From assembly GCA_041628225.1 (NCBI GenBank), contig JBFKPQ010000007.1, positions 1 through 37,573 of the forward strand: 37,573 nt of DNA, in the 5' to 3' direction. The stretch comes from JBFKPQ01 sp041628225 (GTDB lineage: Bacteria > Actinomycetota > Acidimicrobiia > Spongiisociales > JAENVV01). The translations under genes were made by a program, and so were the position numbers. A model generated the notes under the pieces. The model worked only from the letters and a program-made list of their open reading frames with translations, was not told the DNA's origin and searched no databases. Shown in pieces: positions 7,200 through 15,601 of the stretch. Each line of letters opens with the position of its first letter. Positions within the stretch are counted from its first letter, which is position 1.

Positions 7200-8102
7200 A
7201 TGGCATCTCACGTCGAGATCACCGATCCTCGTGCCGCCCCTTCCAACCGGCAGGCGGTCGTGCGGGCCTACGTGGCCCTCACCAAGCCGCGCATCATCGA
7301 GCTCCTCCTCATCACGACGGTTCCTTCGATGGTGCTGGCAGCCGAGGGCTGGCCGGGGTGGTGGCTCGTCGTGGCGACGCTGATCGGCGGGACGCTGTCG
7401 GCCGGCGGCGCCAACGCCTTGAACAACGTCGTCGATCGAGACATCGATCAGCTCATGCGCCGGACGGCGCGACGACCGTTGCCGAGTCATCACATCACGG
7501 CCGACAATGCGGCACGGTTCGGGATCGCGTTGGGTGTCGCCGGGTTCCTGTGGCTCTGGGCTTTCGCGAATGTGCTGGCCGCATCCATTTCGACCGGTGC
7601 CCTGTTGTTCTACGTGTTCGCGTACACCCTGTACCTGAAGCGGACCACCCGCCACAACATCGTGATCGGTGGCGCAGCCGGCGCGGCGCCCGTCCTCGTC
7701 GGATGGGCGGCCGTGACGGGCTCACTGGCCTTGCCCGCCTGGATCTTGTTCGCCGTCGTGTTCTACTGGACGCCGCCGCACTTCTGGGCGCTCGCACTCC
7801 GGTATCGAGAGGACTACGCACGCGCCTCCATCCCGATGCTGCCGGTGGTGGCATCGGAACGTCACACGACACTCCAGATCCTCTGGTACACGGCAGTCCT
7901 CGTGGCGATCTCGCTGGCGCTGCCGCTCGTGGCACCGGTGGGAATGCTCTACGCCGGAGCGGCCCTCGCGCTCGGCGTCTGGTTCATGGTCGACGCCGTT
8001 CGCCTGCTCGGTGACCCCGAGCGCGCCATGATCGTGTTTCGGACGTCGACCGTCTATCTGGCGCTGCTCTTCGCAGCCGTGTGGGTCGACGTCGTCGTCT
8101 GA
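7200..8102 (+). CDS. ctaB: Protoheme IX farnesyltransferase (heme O synthase)
   Basis: Attaches farnesyl to heme b to make heme O, the precursor of heme A for the adjacent oxidase. The 300-residue UbiA-family membrane protein has the first Asp-rich motif NNVVDRDIDQLMRRTARRPLP at about 80-100, the LYLKRTTRHNIVIGG loop and the second family motif WTPPHFWALALRYREDY near 194-210, with about eight or nine helices throughout. The ATG at 7200 has GGAG six bases upstream, and TAGGCT at 7184-7189 is a plausible -10. It is divergent from the oxidase block, and its 3' end overlaps the minus-strand gene at 8054 by 49 bp. Confidence 0.95.
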   Translation: MASHVEITDPRAAPSNRQAVVRAYVALTKPRIIELLLITTVPSMVLAAEGWPGWWLVVATLIGGTLSAGGANALNNVVDRDIDQLMRRTARRPLPSHHITADNAARFGIALGVAGFLWLWAFANVLAASISTGALLFYVFAYTLYLKRTTRHNIVIGGAAGAAPVLVGWAAVTGSLALPAWILFAVVFYWTPPHFWALALRYREDYARASIPMLPVVASERHTTLQILWYTAVLVAISLALPLVAPVGMLYAGAALALGVWFMVDAVRLLGDPERAMIVFRTSTVYLALLFAAVWVDVVV

Positions 8103-8425
8103 CGGATCGCCACCACCCACGCGAAGCTGCCGAGGGCCAGGACCGCGTGTACGGCCTTGAACGTACCGGCGGCGTCCGAAATCAGCACGCGCCACGCCGA
8201 CGGAACCCACACGGCCAGACAGAAGACGGCGAAGGCCCCCACGAGGCGATCGTCGTGCCAGTCGGGTCGAACGGCGGCGGCCAGCAGCCAGATTCCGAGC
8301 CCGATGCCCGCCGCGATCCGAATCCAGCCCCAGACGGCCGTGCGGTCGTCCATGAGTCCGATCCGGCTGCCCCACAGGGTCATCTGCCAGATGCCGGCTC
8401 CGGTGGCGACGACGGCGCGCGTCAC
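8054..8425 (-). CDS. Small membrane protein of unknown function
   Basis: Starting from a GTG at 8425 that overlaps the TGA of the ABC permease (GTGA), the protein is 123 residues with three or four hydrophobic segments near 1-18, 31-52, 62-82 and 90-108. Trp-rich ends (IWQMTLWGS, VWGWIR) suggest helices at the membrane interface. I do not recognise a family. The 4-nt overlap with the permease gene implies a co-translated partner of the exporter or a quinone/membrane-bound accessory. The 3' 49 bp are antisense to the end of ctaB. Confidence 0.65.
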   Translation of the reverse strand: MTRAVVATGAGIWQMTLWGSRIGLMDDRTAVWGWIRIAAGIGLGIWLLAAAVRPDWHDDRLVGAFAVFCLAVWVPSAWRVLISDAAGTFKAVHAVLALGSFAWVVAIRQTTTSTHTAAKSSAR

Positions 8426-9132
8426 CGCTCTTGCCACGTGAAGAGGCGGGCGGCGAGCAGCGGCGTGACGATGGCCCAGGCGATGAGCCACGCCCAGTCC
8501 GGACGGCCGCCTTCGAAGGCGGCCCGCAGTCCGGCCGCGAGCGGACCGGCCGGAAGGAGATCCACGGCCCCGGCGAGCCGACCGGGCAACGACGACGCAG
8601 GAATGAACACGTCGCCGAAACCCAAGAACACCACGTAGAGGCCGTTGGCGATCGCCAGGGTCGCCTCGGCCCGAAACACGCCCGCCACCAGCATGGCCAG
8701 TCCCGCGAACGCGAGGGTTCCTGCCAAGACGACGGCCACCAGTGCGACCCAGCTCAAGGCGGCAGGTCGCCAGTCGAACAAGATGCGGGCGGTGGCCACC
8801 AGAGCGGCGAACTGCAGAACTTCGAGCACCAGGACCGCAGATGCCTTGGCGGCGATGAGGGCGGATCTCGAAAGCGGCGAGGCCCCCAGGCGTTTCAGCA
8901 CGAGGTATTTGCGCTCGAAGCCGGTGGCCACGGCCAGCGACACGAACGCCGACGAGATGATCGACAGGGCCATGAGGCCGGGCACGAGGAAGTCGACGGT
9001 GAGCCCGAACAACCCGGTGGAGCCGAAGAAGGCGAGGAGACCGACGGGCACGACGAGCGTCAACAGGACCGCTTCTCCGCGGCGCAGGGTGAGACGGAGC
9101 TCGAGCTTGGTCTGGTGCCACCACGCCCGCAT
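8422..9132 (-). CDS. ABC-2 type transporter permease
   Basis: A 236-residue membrane protein with six predicted helices, the length and layout of single-domain ABC-2 permeases. It opens with a cytoplasmic amphipathic stretch (WWHQTKLELRLTLRRGE) typical of these proteins and has the conserved loop GFERKYLVLKRLGASPLSR after helix 2, near residues 71-89. Its ATG overlaps the stop of the ATPase gene by one base (TGATG), so the two subunits are coupled. The pair would form an exporter or a drug/lipid transporter. Nothing in the sequence fixes the substrate. Resistance or daunorubicin-type exporters share this form. Confidence 0.88.
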   Translation of the reverse strand: MRAWWHQTKLELRLTLRRGEAVLLTLVVPVGLLAFFGSTGLFGLTVDFLVPGLMALSIISSAFVSLAVATGFERKYLVLKRLGASPLSRSALIAAKASAVLVLEVLQFAALVATARILFDWRPAALSWVALVAVVLAGTLAFAGLAMLVAGVFRAEATLAIANGLYVVFLGFGDVFIPASSLPGRLAGAVDLLPAGPLAAGLRAAFEGGRPDWAWLIAWAIVTPLLAARLFTWQER

Positions 9133-10034
9133 CACGAATCGCCCTGTCCCGTGAGGCCGAGGAACACGTCCTCGAGGCCCGCCGCGCCCTGGCGGAGCTC
9201 CTCCACTTCGACGCCGGCTTCCGCCAACCATGTCGCCAGTGCCACGAGCGCCTGCGGCGACAGGGAATCGGCGTCGACCAGATACGAGCCGTCGGCCAGG
9301 AGCCGGGTCGTGGCGCCCACCACGTCTCCCAGTTCGGCGGCGTCGACGGGAGCCGAGGTACGCACGGTCACCGAGCCCTGCCGGTGGATCAGGTCGTGTG
9401 GGGTTCCTTCGGCGATCAGCCGCCCCCGATGCAGGATGCCGACCCGACCGGCGAGTCGCTCGGCTTCCTCCATGTAGTGCGTGGTGAGCAGGATCGTCAC
9501 ACCCTCTCCCTGCAGTCGTTCGATGATCGACCACGTCGAGCGGCGCGCCACGGGGTCCATGCCGGCGGTGGGCTCGTCGAGGAACAAGACCTCCGGTCGC
9601 CCGACGAGCGCCAAGGCCAGGCTGAGCCGCTGCTTCTCGCCACCCGACAGCCGGCGGAGCAGTGTCCTGGCCCGATCCTGGAGGTCGACGAGAGCGAGCA
9701 ACTCGTCGCTCGGTCGTGGGTCGGAGTGAAAGGAGGAGAACAATTCCAGGATCTCCGTGGGCCGGGCTCCCGGGTAGAGCCCGCCTTCTTGCAGCATGAC
9801 GCCGATCCGGGAATGCACGGTGCGGCGGTCTGCGATGGGATCGAGGCCCAGGACCCGAACCGATCCTGCGTCGGGCACACGGAGGCCTTCCATCATCTCG
9901 ACCGTCGTCGTCTTGCCAGCTCCGTTGGGACCCAGCAGGGCGTAGGTCTCGGCGGGTTCGACGATGAGGCTGATCTCGTCGACGGCGGTGTGCGCGCCGT
10001 ACCGTTTGGTGACGCCGTCCAGCTCGATGGTCAT
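9132..10034 (-). CDS. ABC transporter ATP-binding protein (ABC-2 exporter type)
   Basis: The 300-residue nucleotide-binding subunit that powers the adjacent permease. Walker A is GPNGAGKT at 35-42, the ABC signature LSGGEKQR at 129-136, Walker B VLFLDEP at 149-155, and an H-loop Thr-Thr-His follows in ILLTTHYMEEAERL. A C-terminal domain of about 85 residues (from SVTVRTSAP) matches the DrrA/CcmA-like exporter ATPases. The ATG at 10034 has no Shine-Dalgarno sequence. Instead TACGAT lies nine bases upstream, which fits a leaderless mRNA. It is divergent from lgt across a 60-bp gap. Confidence 0.92.
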   Translation of the reverse strand: MTIELDGVTKRYGAHTAVDEISLIVEPAETYALLGPNGAGKTTTVEMMEGLRVPDAGSVRVLGLDPIADRRTVHSRIGVMLQEGGLYPGARPTEILELFSSFHSDPRPSDELLALVDLQDRARTLLRRLSGGEKQRLSLALALVGRPEVLFLDEPTAGMDPVARRSTWSIIERLQGEGVTILLTTHYMEEAERLAGRVGILHRGRLIAEGTPHDLIHRQGSVTVRTSAPVDAAELGDVVGATTRLLADGSYLVDADSLSPQALVALATWLAEAGVEVEELRQGAAGLEDVFLGLTGQGDS

Positions 10035-10043
10035 GGAGGAGGC

Positions 10044-10049
10044 ATCGTA
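10044..10049 (-). promoter_or_regulatory. Putative -10 box (TACGAT) of ABC exporter operon
   Basis: Reads TACGAT on the minus strand, 9 nt before the ATPase ATG, which has no ribosome binding site. Confidence 0.45.
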
Positions 10050-10082
10050 CCGACGGGTTCCTGATACGCGGCACTCGGTGGG

Positions 10083-10088
10083 TAGCCT
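10083..10088 (+). promoter_or_regulatory. Putative -10 box (TAGCCT) of lgt
   Basis: TAGCCT ends 6 nt before the GTG start at 10095, and there is no Shine-Dalgarno sequence between them. This matches a leaderless transcript. Confidence 0.5.
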
Positions 10089-10094
10089 GATGCC

Positions 10095-11006
10095 GTGCTC
10101 GGATCCATTTCGTATCCGCCGATCCCGATCTTCGACGTCGGCCCACTGCAGCTGTCGCTCCATGGGTTGTTCGCGGCGATCGGTTTTTTGGCGGGAGCGA
10201 GCCTGGCCGTGAAGCTGGCCGGCCGGCGGGGGTTCGACGTCGAGGCCTTTCAGTCCGTACTCACGTGGGCCCTCGTCGGTGCGTTGTTGGGAGCCCGCTA
10301 TCTCACCGTCGGAGCGCAGATCTCGGGAGGGGCTTCGTTCGCCGACGTCATCAACCCGCTGGGCGGTAACTTCTCGATCATCGGTGGCATGGTGGGAGGG
10401 GTGGCCGGTGCCTTCATCCGCGTCCGCCGCCTGCGCCAACCATGGTGGGCGCTGGCCGACTCGGCGAGCTTCGGTATGGCTCTCGGGACGGTCGTCGGCC
10501 GAGTCGGTGACCTCGCCATCGTCGAACACCTCGGAGCGAGCACCGACTTCATCTTGGGATTCGCCGTCAAACCCGGCTACGACCTCGCACCCCAGCACAA
10601 CGTGCTCGAGTGCGACCTATCGGAAGCGGTCAACGGCATCTGTGGCGTGTATCACCACACCGGCCTCTACGACATGATCGGCGCCGCCATCCTGTTGGGT
10701 TTCCTCTATTGGCTGGCGGCCCGATGGGAACGCCGTCACTACGGCCAGATGTTCTCTGTGTGGGTCATCTGGTACGGGATCCAGCGGTTTCTCATCGACT
10801 TCACCCGCCACGTTCCCTCAGAACAGGGCGCCACTGCGGCCGGTGCCGCCGACGCCACCCTCGGGGTGTTCACCTGGAGTCAATGGGCCGGATTGGCCCT
10901 GGCCGTCGTCGGGCTCGTCATGATGGTGCGGCTCCGACGGTCGCAGCCGGTCGTGAGCGCCGGCAAAGACCGCGTGCTGGCAGAGGCGGCGGCGGCGGCG
11001 TCCTGA
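10095..11006 (+). CDS. lgt: Prolipoprotein diacylglyceryl transferase-like protein (divergent)
   Basis: A 303-residue, seven-helix membrane protein of the Lgt family, which moves diacylglycerol from phosphatidylglycerol to the lipobox Cys of prolipoproteins. The opening PIFDVGPLQLSLHGLFAAIGF is typical, as are GRVG near 136-139, a Glu at the family's signature end (GRVGDLAIVE), the LYD segment aligned with HPxQLYE, and the late Arg in FLIDFTRHVP. The usual signature GRxGNxxNxE is changed to GRVGDLAIVE, and the conserved aromatic or His of the GG-x-x-x-x-GG loop is Ile. It is therefore either a divergent true Lgt or a paralogue. The GTG start is placed by the TAGCCT box 6 nt upstream. Its stop directly abuts the stop of putA. 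Confidence 0.8.
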   Translation: MLGSISYPPIPIFDVGPLQLSLHGLFAAIGFLAGASLAVKLAGRRGFDVEAFQSVLTWALVGALLGARYLTVGAQISGGASFADVINPLGGNFSIIGGMVGGVAGAFIRVRRLRQPWWALADSASFGMALGTVVGRVGDLAIVEHLGASTDFILGFAVKPGYDLAPQHNVLECDLSEAVNGICGVYHHTGLYDMIGAAILLGFLYWLAARWERRHYGQMFSVWVIWYGIQRFLIDFTRHVPSEQGATAAGAADATLGVFTWSQWAGLALAVVGLVMMVRLRRSQPVVSAGKDRVLAEAAAAAS

Positions 11007-13931
11007 TCAGGCGAGATCGGGAGCGAACCCGCGCCGGGTCGTGTTCTCGGTGACCACCCGTGGCTGCGTGAAGTGCAGCAGGTAGTCCCGACCTCCGGCC
11101 TTGGACCCGACGCCCGACATGCCGAACCCACCGAACGGTTGGCGACCGACGAGGGCGCCGGTCGTGCCACGGTTGAGATAGAGGTTGCCGACCCGGAACT
11201 CACGGCGGGCTCGCTCGAGGTGGGCGGGGCGACGCGAGTACACCCCGCCGGTCAACTTGTAGTGCGAAGCGTTCGCCAACCGGAGCGCGTCGTCGAAGTC
11301 ACGGGCACGGAAGACCGAGAGAACCGGGCCGAAGATCTCCTCGGTGGCAATGGTCGCCGTTTCTGAAACATCGACGAAGATGTGGGGGCCGACGTAGTCG
11401 CGATCGGGCATGAGCCCCGTTTCGGGCACGTCCATCGCCAAGGCGAGCGTGGCTTCCTGGCGCCCGGTGTCGATGTACCGTCGGATCGTCTCGGCAGCGG
11501 CACGGTTGATGACCGGGCCGATGTCGGTCCCGGGATCCGTAGGGTCGCCGATGGTCAGGGCGGCCGTCGACGCCACCAGGCGGTCCACGAACTCGTCGTG
11601 CGCCGAGCCGACAACGATGAGTCGGGAAGCAGCCGAGCATTTCTGACCCTGGAACCCGAAGGCTGACGACCGCACACCTGCCACTGCCTCGTCAAAGTCC
11701 GCGGAGGCGTCGACGATGATGGCGTTCTTGCCGCCCATCTCACACACGACGTGCTTGACGTGAGGCTGATCGGCCGGGGTGATGCCGGCGGCGGCGATGA
11801 TGTCCAATCCGACGGCTTTTGAACCCGTGAACGCGATGAGCGCAACGCGTGGGTCGCGAACGAGTCGCGAGCCGACCACCCGACCAGGCCCGGTCAACAG
11901 GATGGCGACATCGGGAGGAATGCCCGCCTCGAGGAGGATCTCGTGGAAGACCTTGGCGATGCCCAAGGCAGGTTCGGCCGGTTTGATGATGGCTGTGTTT
12001 CCGACGGACAGCGCGGCCGTGGTCATACCGCACAGGATCGCCAGCGGGAAGTTCCACGGGCTGATGATCGCCGCCACCCCGCGCGGTTCGTAGCGCGCTT
12101 CGTTGTGTTCACCGAGATACCGTCCCAGGCGCTCGGGACGGTGGAGCGCCGCCGCCTGCCGGGCGTAGTACTCGCAGAAGTCGATGGCTTCGCACACGTC
12201 CGCGTCCGCACCCCGCCAGTCCTTCCCGACTTCCTTCACGATGATGCCGGACAGCTCGTCGCGACGGGCCCGGAGCCGCGCCGCCACCTCGATGATGAGG
12301 TTGGCTCGGTCTTCGGCGGCGCGATCCCGCCACCCCGCGAAGGCTGCCGAGGCGCGAGCCAGCGCGGCGTCGGCGTCCGCTTCGGTGGCGTCGTTCGCCA
12401 CCTGGGGCACCACCGCCCGTGTGACGGCCTTGGCGAAGGCCTCCCGGGTCGCCGCGTCCGAGAAATCGCGGAGGGCTTCGTTGTCGAATGGCCTCCCATC
12501 TCCGACGCCGTCGAACGCAGGGCTGAGCCCGTGACGCTCGGGCGCGGTTCCCAAGTGGGCGTGACCGGGATCGGTCGAAGGCGGAGCGCCATGCGGCGAC
12601 TTCAGCAAGGTGGCGGTGTCCACAGTCCCCGCCTGGCTGGCGAGAAGCCATGACTCGTTCGACGTGTTCTCCAACAGCCGGCGCACGAGATACGCCATGC
12701 CGGGCACGAGCTCACCGACCGGCACGTACTCCCGCACGCGCAGTCCCATCTGGCGGCCGGCCTGCTTCAGCTGACCGCCCATGCCGTGCAGCATCTGCAG
12801 CTCGACCGCGGAGTGCGGCAAACCCTTCGATTCGGCAAAGGCGAGGCCGTAGGCGATCGATCGGGCGTTGTGGCTGCCGAGGGCGAGTTTGACTCCGCCC
12901 TCACCCGGACGCGCCGGAGCTGCCTCCAGGAAGGTGGCTGTCATCCGCTCGAAACAGGCGTCGGTGTCCTGCTTTCGGCTCCAGACGGGAACCGGCCATC
13001 CCATCTCTTCGGCGTGGATCGTCTCGTAGTCCCAGTACGCGCCTTTCACCAGCCGGATGGTCACGGGCCGGTCAAGGCCACGGGCCCAGTCGGCGAGCGC
13101 GGCGGCGTCGTCATCCCCGCTGCGAAGGTACGCCTGAACGGCCAAGCCGGCTTCGAATGGCACGGCCTCGACGGCCCGCTGGAAGGCCGCGATCGTCAAG
13201 TCCTTGAGCTGGTGGGACTCCATGTCGAAGTTGAGGAACACGCCGTGCTGGTGTGCCGCTTCCAGAATCGGAAGCAGGTTGCCGAACAGCGCGTCGATCG
13301 ACCGATCGTGATCGATCGGATCGAGCTCCGAATGGAGGGCGCTGAGCTTGATCGAGAGGTTGACGCGCGGAATCGGCCCGAGGTGATCGGTATCCAGGCG
13401 GTCGACGTCGTCCCACCCGGCCACCAGCTGAGGCAATGTCGTGATCAGCTCGAGGTAGCGATCGCGATAGACGATTGCTTCGGCCTCGCTGACGCAGGCC
13501 TCACCCAACACATCGATCGTGAACGCCAGACCCTCCGACCGAAGTCGACGCAGCGCGCCGAGGGCTTCCCGTCCGTCACGGCCCGCGATGAAGGTCTCGC
13601 CCATGGTCTCGATGAGCTTGGTGACCACCTTCGTCACCGTGCCCTTCGCAAGGCGTCCCGCCTTGAGGCCGGTCTGCAGGATCGGCGGCAGCGTGACGCC
13701 GGGCTGTGTCAGATAGTCGACGAGGTGGTCGTGGACGTCGTCGGGTGTGGAGAGCCGCGGAAAGGCATCGACGAATCGGAACAGCTGGGTTTTGAACGCC
13801 GGGTCTCGCATCGCCCACTGCATGAGCCGGTCGGAGGTGACCGAGCTCGTACGCACATCGGCCGCCCGCCGCAAGAACTCGCTGCCCAGCTCGGCGACCC
13901 TGGTCTCCAGGTCGGTGGTGTGCACGGTCAT
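11007..13931 (-). CDS. putA: Bifunctional proline dehydrogenase / L-glutamate gamma-semialdehyde dehydrogenase
   Basis: Oxidises proline to glutamate in two steps: FAD-dependent proline dehydrogenase, then NAD-dependent P5C dehydrogenase. The N-terminal half (about 60-430) has the PRODH barrel motifs NLSIKLSAL, FLNFDMESHQLKDLT and RLVKGAYWDYE. The C-terminal half (about 490-960) is an aldehyde dehydrogenase with the Rossmann segment FTGSKAVG, general base Glu731 (CEMGGKNA) and nucleophile Cys765 (GQKCSAASR). There is no N-terminal DNA-binding domain, so it is a plain bifunctional enzyme and not a PutA repressor. At 974 residues it is full length. The ATG has no spaced Shine-Dalgarno sequence and lies 6 nt after TAGTGT, pointing to a leaderless mRNA. 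Electrons would enter the quinone pool. Confidence 0.95.
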   Translation of the reverse strand: MTVHTTDLETRVAELGSEFLRRAADVRTSSVTSDRLMQWAMRDPAFKTQLFRFVDAFPRLSTPDDVHDHLVDYLTQPGVTLPPILQTGLKAGRLAKGTVTKVVTKLIETMGETFIAGRDGREALGALRRLRSEGLAFTIDVLGEACVSEAEAIVYRDRYLELITTLPQLVAGWDDVDRLDTDHLGPIPRVNLSIKLSALHSELDPIDHDRSIDALFGNLLPILEAAHQHGVFLNFDMESHQLKDLTIAAFQRAVEAVPFEAGLAVQAYLRSGDDDAAALADWARGLDRPVTIRLVKGAYWDYETIHAEEMGWPVPVWSRKQDTDACFERMTATFLEAAPARPGEGGVKLALGSHNARSIAYGLAFAESKGLPHSAVELQMLHGMGGQLKQAGRQMGLRVREYVPVGELVPGMAYLVRRLLENTSNESWLLASQAGTVDTATLLKSPHGAPPSTDPGHAHLGTAPERHGLSPAFDGVGDGRPFDNEALRDFSDAATREAFAKAVTRAVVPQVANDATEADADAALARASAAFAGWRDRAAEDRANLIIEVAARLRARRDELSGIIVKEVGKDWRGADADVCEAIDFCEYYARQAAALHRPERLGRYLGEHNEARYEPRGVAAIISPWNFPLAILCGMTTAALSVGNTAIIKPAEPALGIAKVFHEILLEAGIPPDVAILLTGPGRVVGSRLVRDPRVALIAFTGSKAVGLDIIAAAGITPADQPHVKHVVCEMGGKNAIIVDASADFDEAVAGVRSSAFGFQGQKCSAASRLIVVGSAHDEFVDRLVASTAALTIGDPTDPGTDIGPVINRAAAETIRRYIDTGRQEATLALAMDVPETGLMPDRDYVGPHIFVDVSETATIATEEIFGPVLSVFRARDFDDALRLANASHYKLTGGVYSRRPAHLERARREFRVGNLYLNRGTTGALVGRQPFGGFGMSGVGSKAGGRDYLLHFTQPRVVTENTTRRGFAPDLA

Positions 13932-13937
13932 TCCTCG

Positions 13938-13943
13938 ACACTA
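13938..13943 (-). promoter_or_regulatory. Putative -10 box (TAGTGT) of putA
   Basis: Reads TAGTGT on the minus strand, followed by CGAGGA and the putA ATG. The same 11-mer TAGTGTCGAGG occurs before the sigma factor gene at 25117. Confidence 0.5.
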
Positions 13944-14009
13944 CCGACCGCCACGATTGCGGCGATGAGGTGTGCTGGCTAAGTTGCCGCGACCCCACCG
14001 AAGGCTCCT

Positions 14010-15053
14010 GTGACCCGCAAGGCAGAACGGAACGACACCGACGCGAACACCGTGGTCGCCGTCGGATCCGTGCTGTTTGGCGAGGATCCGTTTCCGGTGA
14101 TCGCGGGGCCGTGCACGATCGAATCGGTCGATCAGATCGACTCGGTCGCCGAGGGGGTGGCGGCCGAGGGTGCCAGTGTCCTGCGGGGCGGAACCACGCC
14201 CGACAGCTCATCCATCTACGGATTCGCCGGCTTGGGATCGGCCGGCGTGGCGATGCTCGTGGAAGCGGGGCGTCGGGTGGGGCTCCCGACGGTCACCCAG
14301 GTGAACGAGCCTGCCGATGTCGCCGCGGTGGCACACCACGTCGATCTCGTCGAGATCGCCGCGTCGAACATGCAGAACTTCGAGTTGTTGCGAGAAGTGG
14401 GCCAGACCGATCGACCGGTGTTGGTGAAACGCGCTCCATCGGCGACGGTGGACGAATGGTTGTGGGCTGCTGAGTACGTGCTGGCCGAAGGCAATGAGCG
14501 GGTGATCCTGTGCGAGCGCGGCATCCGAACCTTCGGCGGGGCCGCCGCCACCCTGGATCTCGGCGCCGTGACGGTGGTCAAGGAGCGGAGCCACCTTCCC
14601 GTGCTCGTCTTCCCGTCGCATGCGGTCGAGTCCGGCAAACACGTCGCCAATCTGGCGCTGGCCGCACTGGGTGTGGGAGCCGACGGCCTGGTCGTCGAGG
14701 TACATCCTTCACCGTCGGCCGCTCGTTCGAATCCCGGTGGGCACATCGACCTGGGCGAGTTCCGGGATCTGATGGCCTCGTTGGGCGTGCACCGGCTGCG
14801 AACCGGTATCGACACCATCGACCGTCAGATCGTGGAACTGCTCGCCGAACGGGCGCGGCTCGCGCTCGCCATCGGTGAGGTCAAGGCGGGCCGTGGCGAA
14901 CCGATCCGGTCTCCCGAACGCGAAGCCGAACTCCTCGAAGTGGTGCGCCGCCACGCCGACGCGCACGGCCTCGATCCAGTGTTCGCGCAAGGCATCTTCG
15001 AGTCGATTCTCGATCATTCGCGGCGAGCGCAGCGGGCTCAGCGCGACATCTGA
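14010..15053 (+). CDS. DAHP synthase-like domain fused to AroQ chorismate mutase
   Basis: The 347-residue protein has a type I-beta DAHP synthase-like barrel (about 15-255) followed by an AroQ chorismate mutase (about 260-345), which converts chorismate to prephenate. The barrel keeps AGPC (Cys35), LRGG, NMQNFELL, VKR at 139-141, CERGIRTF, His204 and Glu230. It has lost residues that bind substrates and metal in active enzymes. KPRTS is replaced by PDSSS at 64-68, GARN by AASN, TRNT by AAAT, DPSH by FPSH, and the last metal-ligand Asp aligns with Asn241. The mutase half looks intact (IDTIDRQIVELLAERARLA, then Lys292). The barrel may therefore be regulatory or have a new activity. GTG at 14010 follows AAGG at 5 nt. 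This gene is divergent from putA. Confidence 0.8.
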   Translation: MTRKAERNDTDANTVVAVGSVLFGEDPFPVIAGPCTIESVDQIDSVAEGVAAEGASVLRGGTTPDSSSIYGFAGLGSAGVAMLVEAGRRVGLPTVTQVNEPADVAAVAHHVDLVEIAASNMQNFELLREVGQTDRPVLVKRAPSATVDEWLWAAEYVLAEGNERVILCERGIRTFGGAAATLDLGAVTVVKERSHLPVLVFPSHAVESGKHVANLALAALGVGADGLVVEVHPSPSAARSNPGGHIDLGEFRDLMASLGVHRLRTGIDTIDRQIVELLAERARLALAIGEVKAGRGEPIRSPEREAELLEVVRRHADAHGLDPVFAQGIFESILDHSRRAQRAQRDI

Positions 15054-15121
15054 CCTTTCGGCCCTGGCGAAGCGTCCGGTCGTTCGGATTCGATGGTGGC
15101 ACCAAACCGAGGGAGGGATCC

Positions 15122-15601
15122 ATGTCCGCGTTCGAGCTTCGCGATCTCGTCGAACGGCCGGTTGCGGTGGTTCGCGCCACCGTGGCGATCGGTGACCTGC
15201 CCGTCTTCTTCGAGCGCGCGTTCCACGCCGTAGGGGCGGTCATGTCCGAACAGGGCGTCCATCCGGTCGGGCCGCCGTTCGGGTTCTATCGCGGCATGCC
15301 AGATCCGGACGTCGACGTTGCAGCCGGTTTCCCCGTGTCGGGTCCGATCGTGGCATCGGGGGACGTGATTCCGGATCGTCTTCCCGGCGGGCATGCCGTC
15401 GTAACGGTGCACGTCGGGCCGTTCGATCGGATGGACGCGACCTATGAGGCCATGGGACTTTGGATGGCCGGTCAAGGTATCGAAGGCGACACGACGATGT
15501 GGGAGAACTACCTGAGCGATCCTTCGGTCGAGCCGGATCCAGCGACCTGGCGTACCGAGATCGTGTGGCCGGTGGCGGCTCAGGCCGCCAGCACGAGGTA
15601 G
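15122..15601 (+). CDS. GyrI-like / effector-binding domain protein
   Basis: A 159-residue stand-alone domain of the GyrI-like (AraC effector-binding, SOUL-like) superfamily, which binds small hydrophobic or cationic ligands. Typical features are the opening strand FELRDLVERPVAVVRATV, an internal helix FFERAFHAVGAVMSEQG, the glycine-rich GPPFGFYRGMPDPDVDVAAG segment, and the second half ending in TVHVGPFDRMDATYEAMGLWMAGQG. There is no DNA-binding domain. An excellent Shine-Dalgarno sequence (GAGGGAGGGAT) precedes the ATG. The 3' end overlaps the antiporter gene on the other strand by 22 bp. The ligand is unknown. Confidence 0.8.
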   Translation: MSAFELRDLVERPVAVVRATVAIGDLPVFFERAFHAVGAVMSEQGVHPVGPPFGFYRGMPDPDVDVAAGFPVSGPIVASGDVIPDRLPGGHAVVTVHVGPFDRMDATYEAMGLWMAGQGIEGDTTMWENYLSDPSVEPDPATWRTEIVWPVAAQAASTR

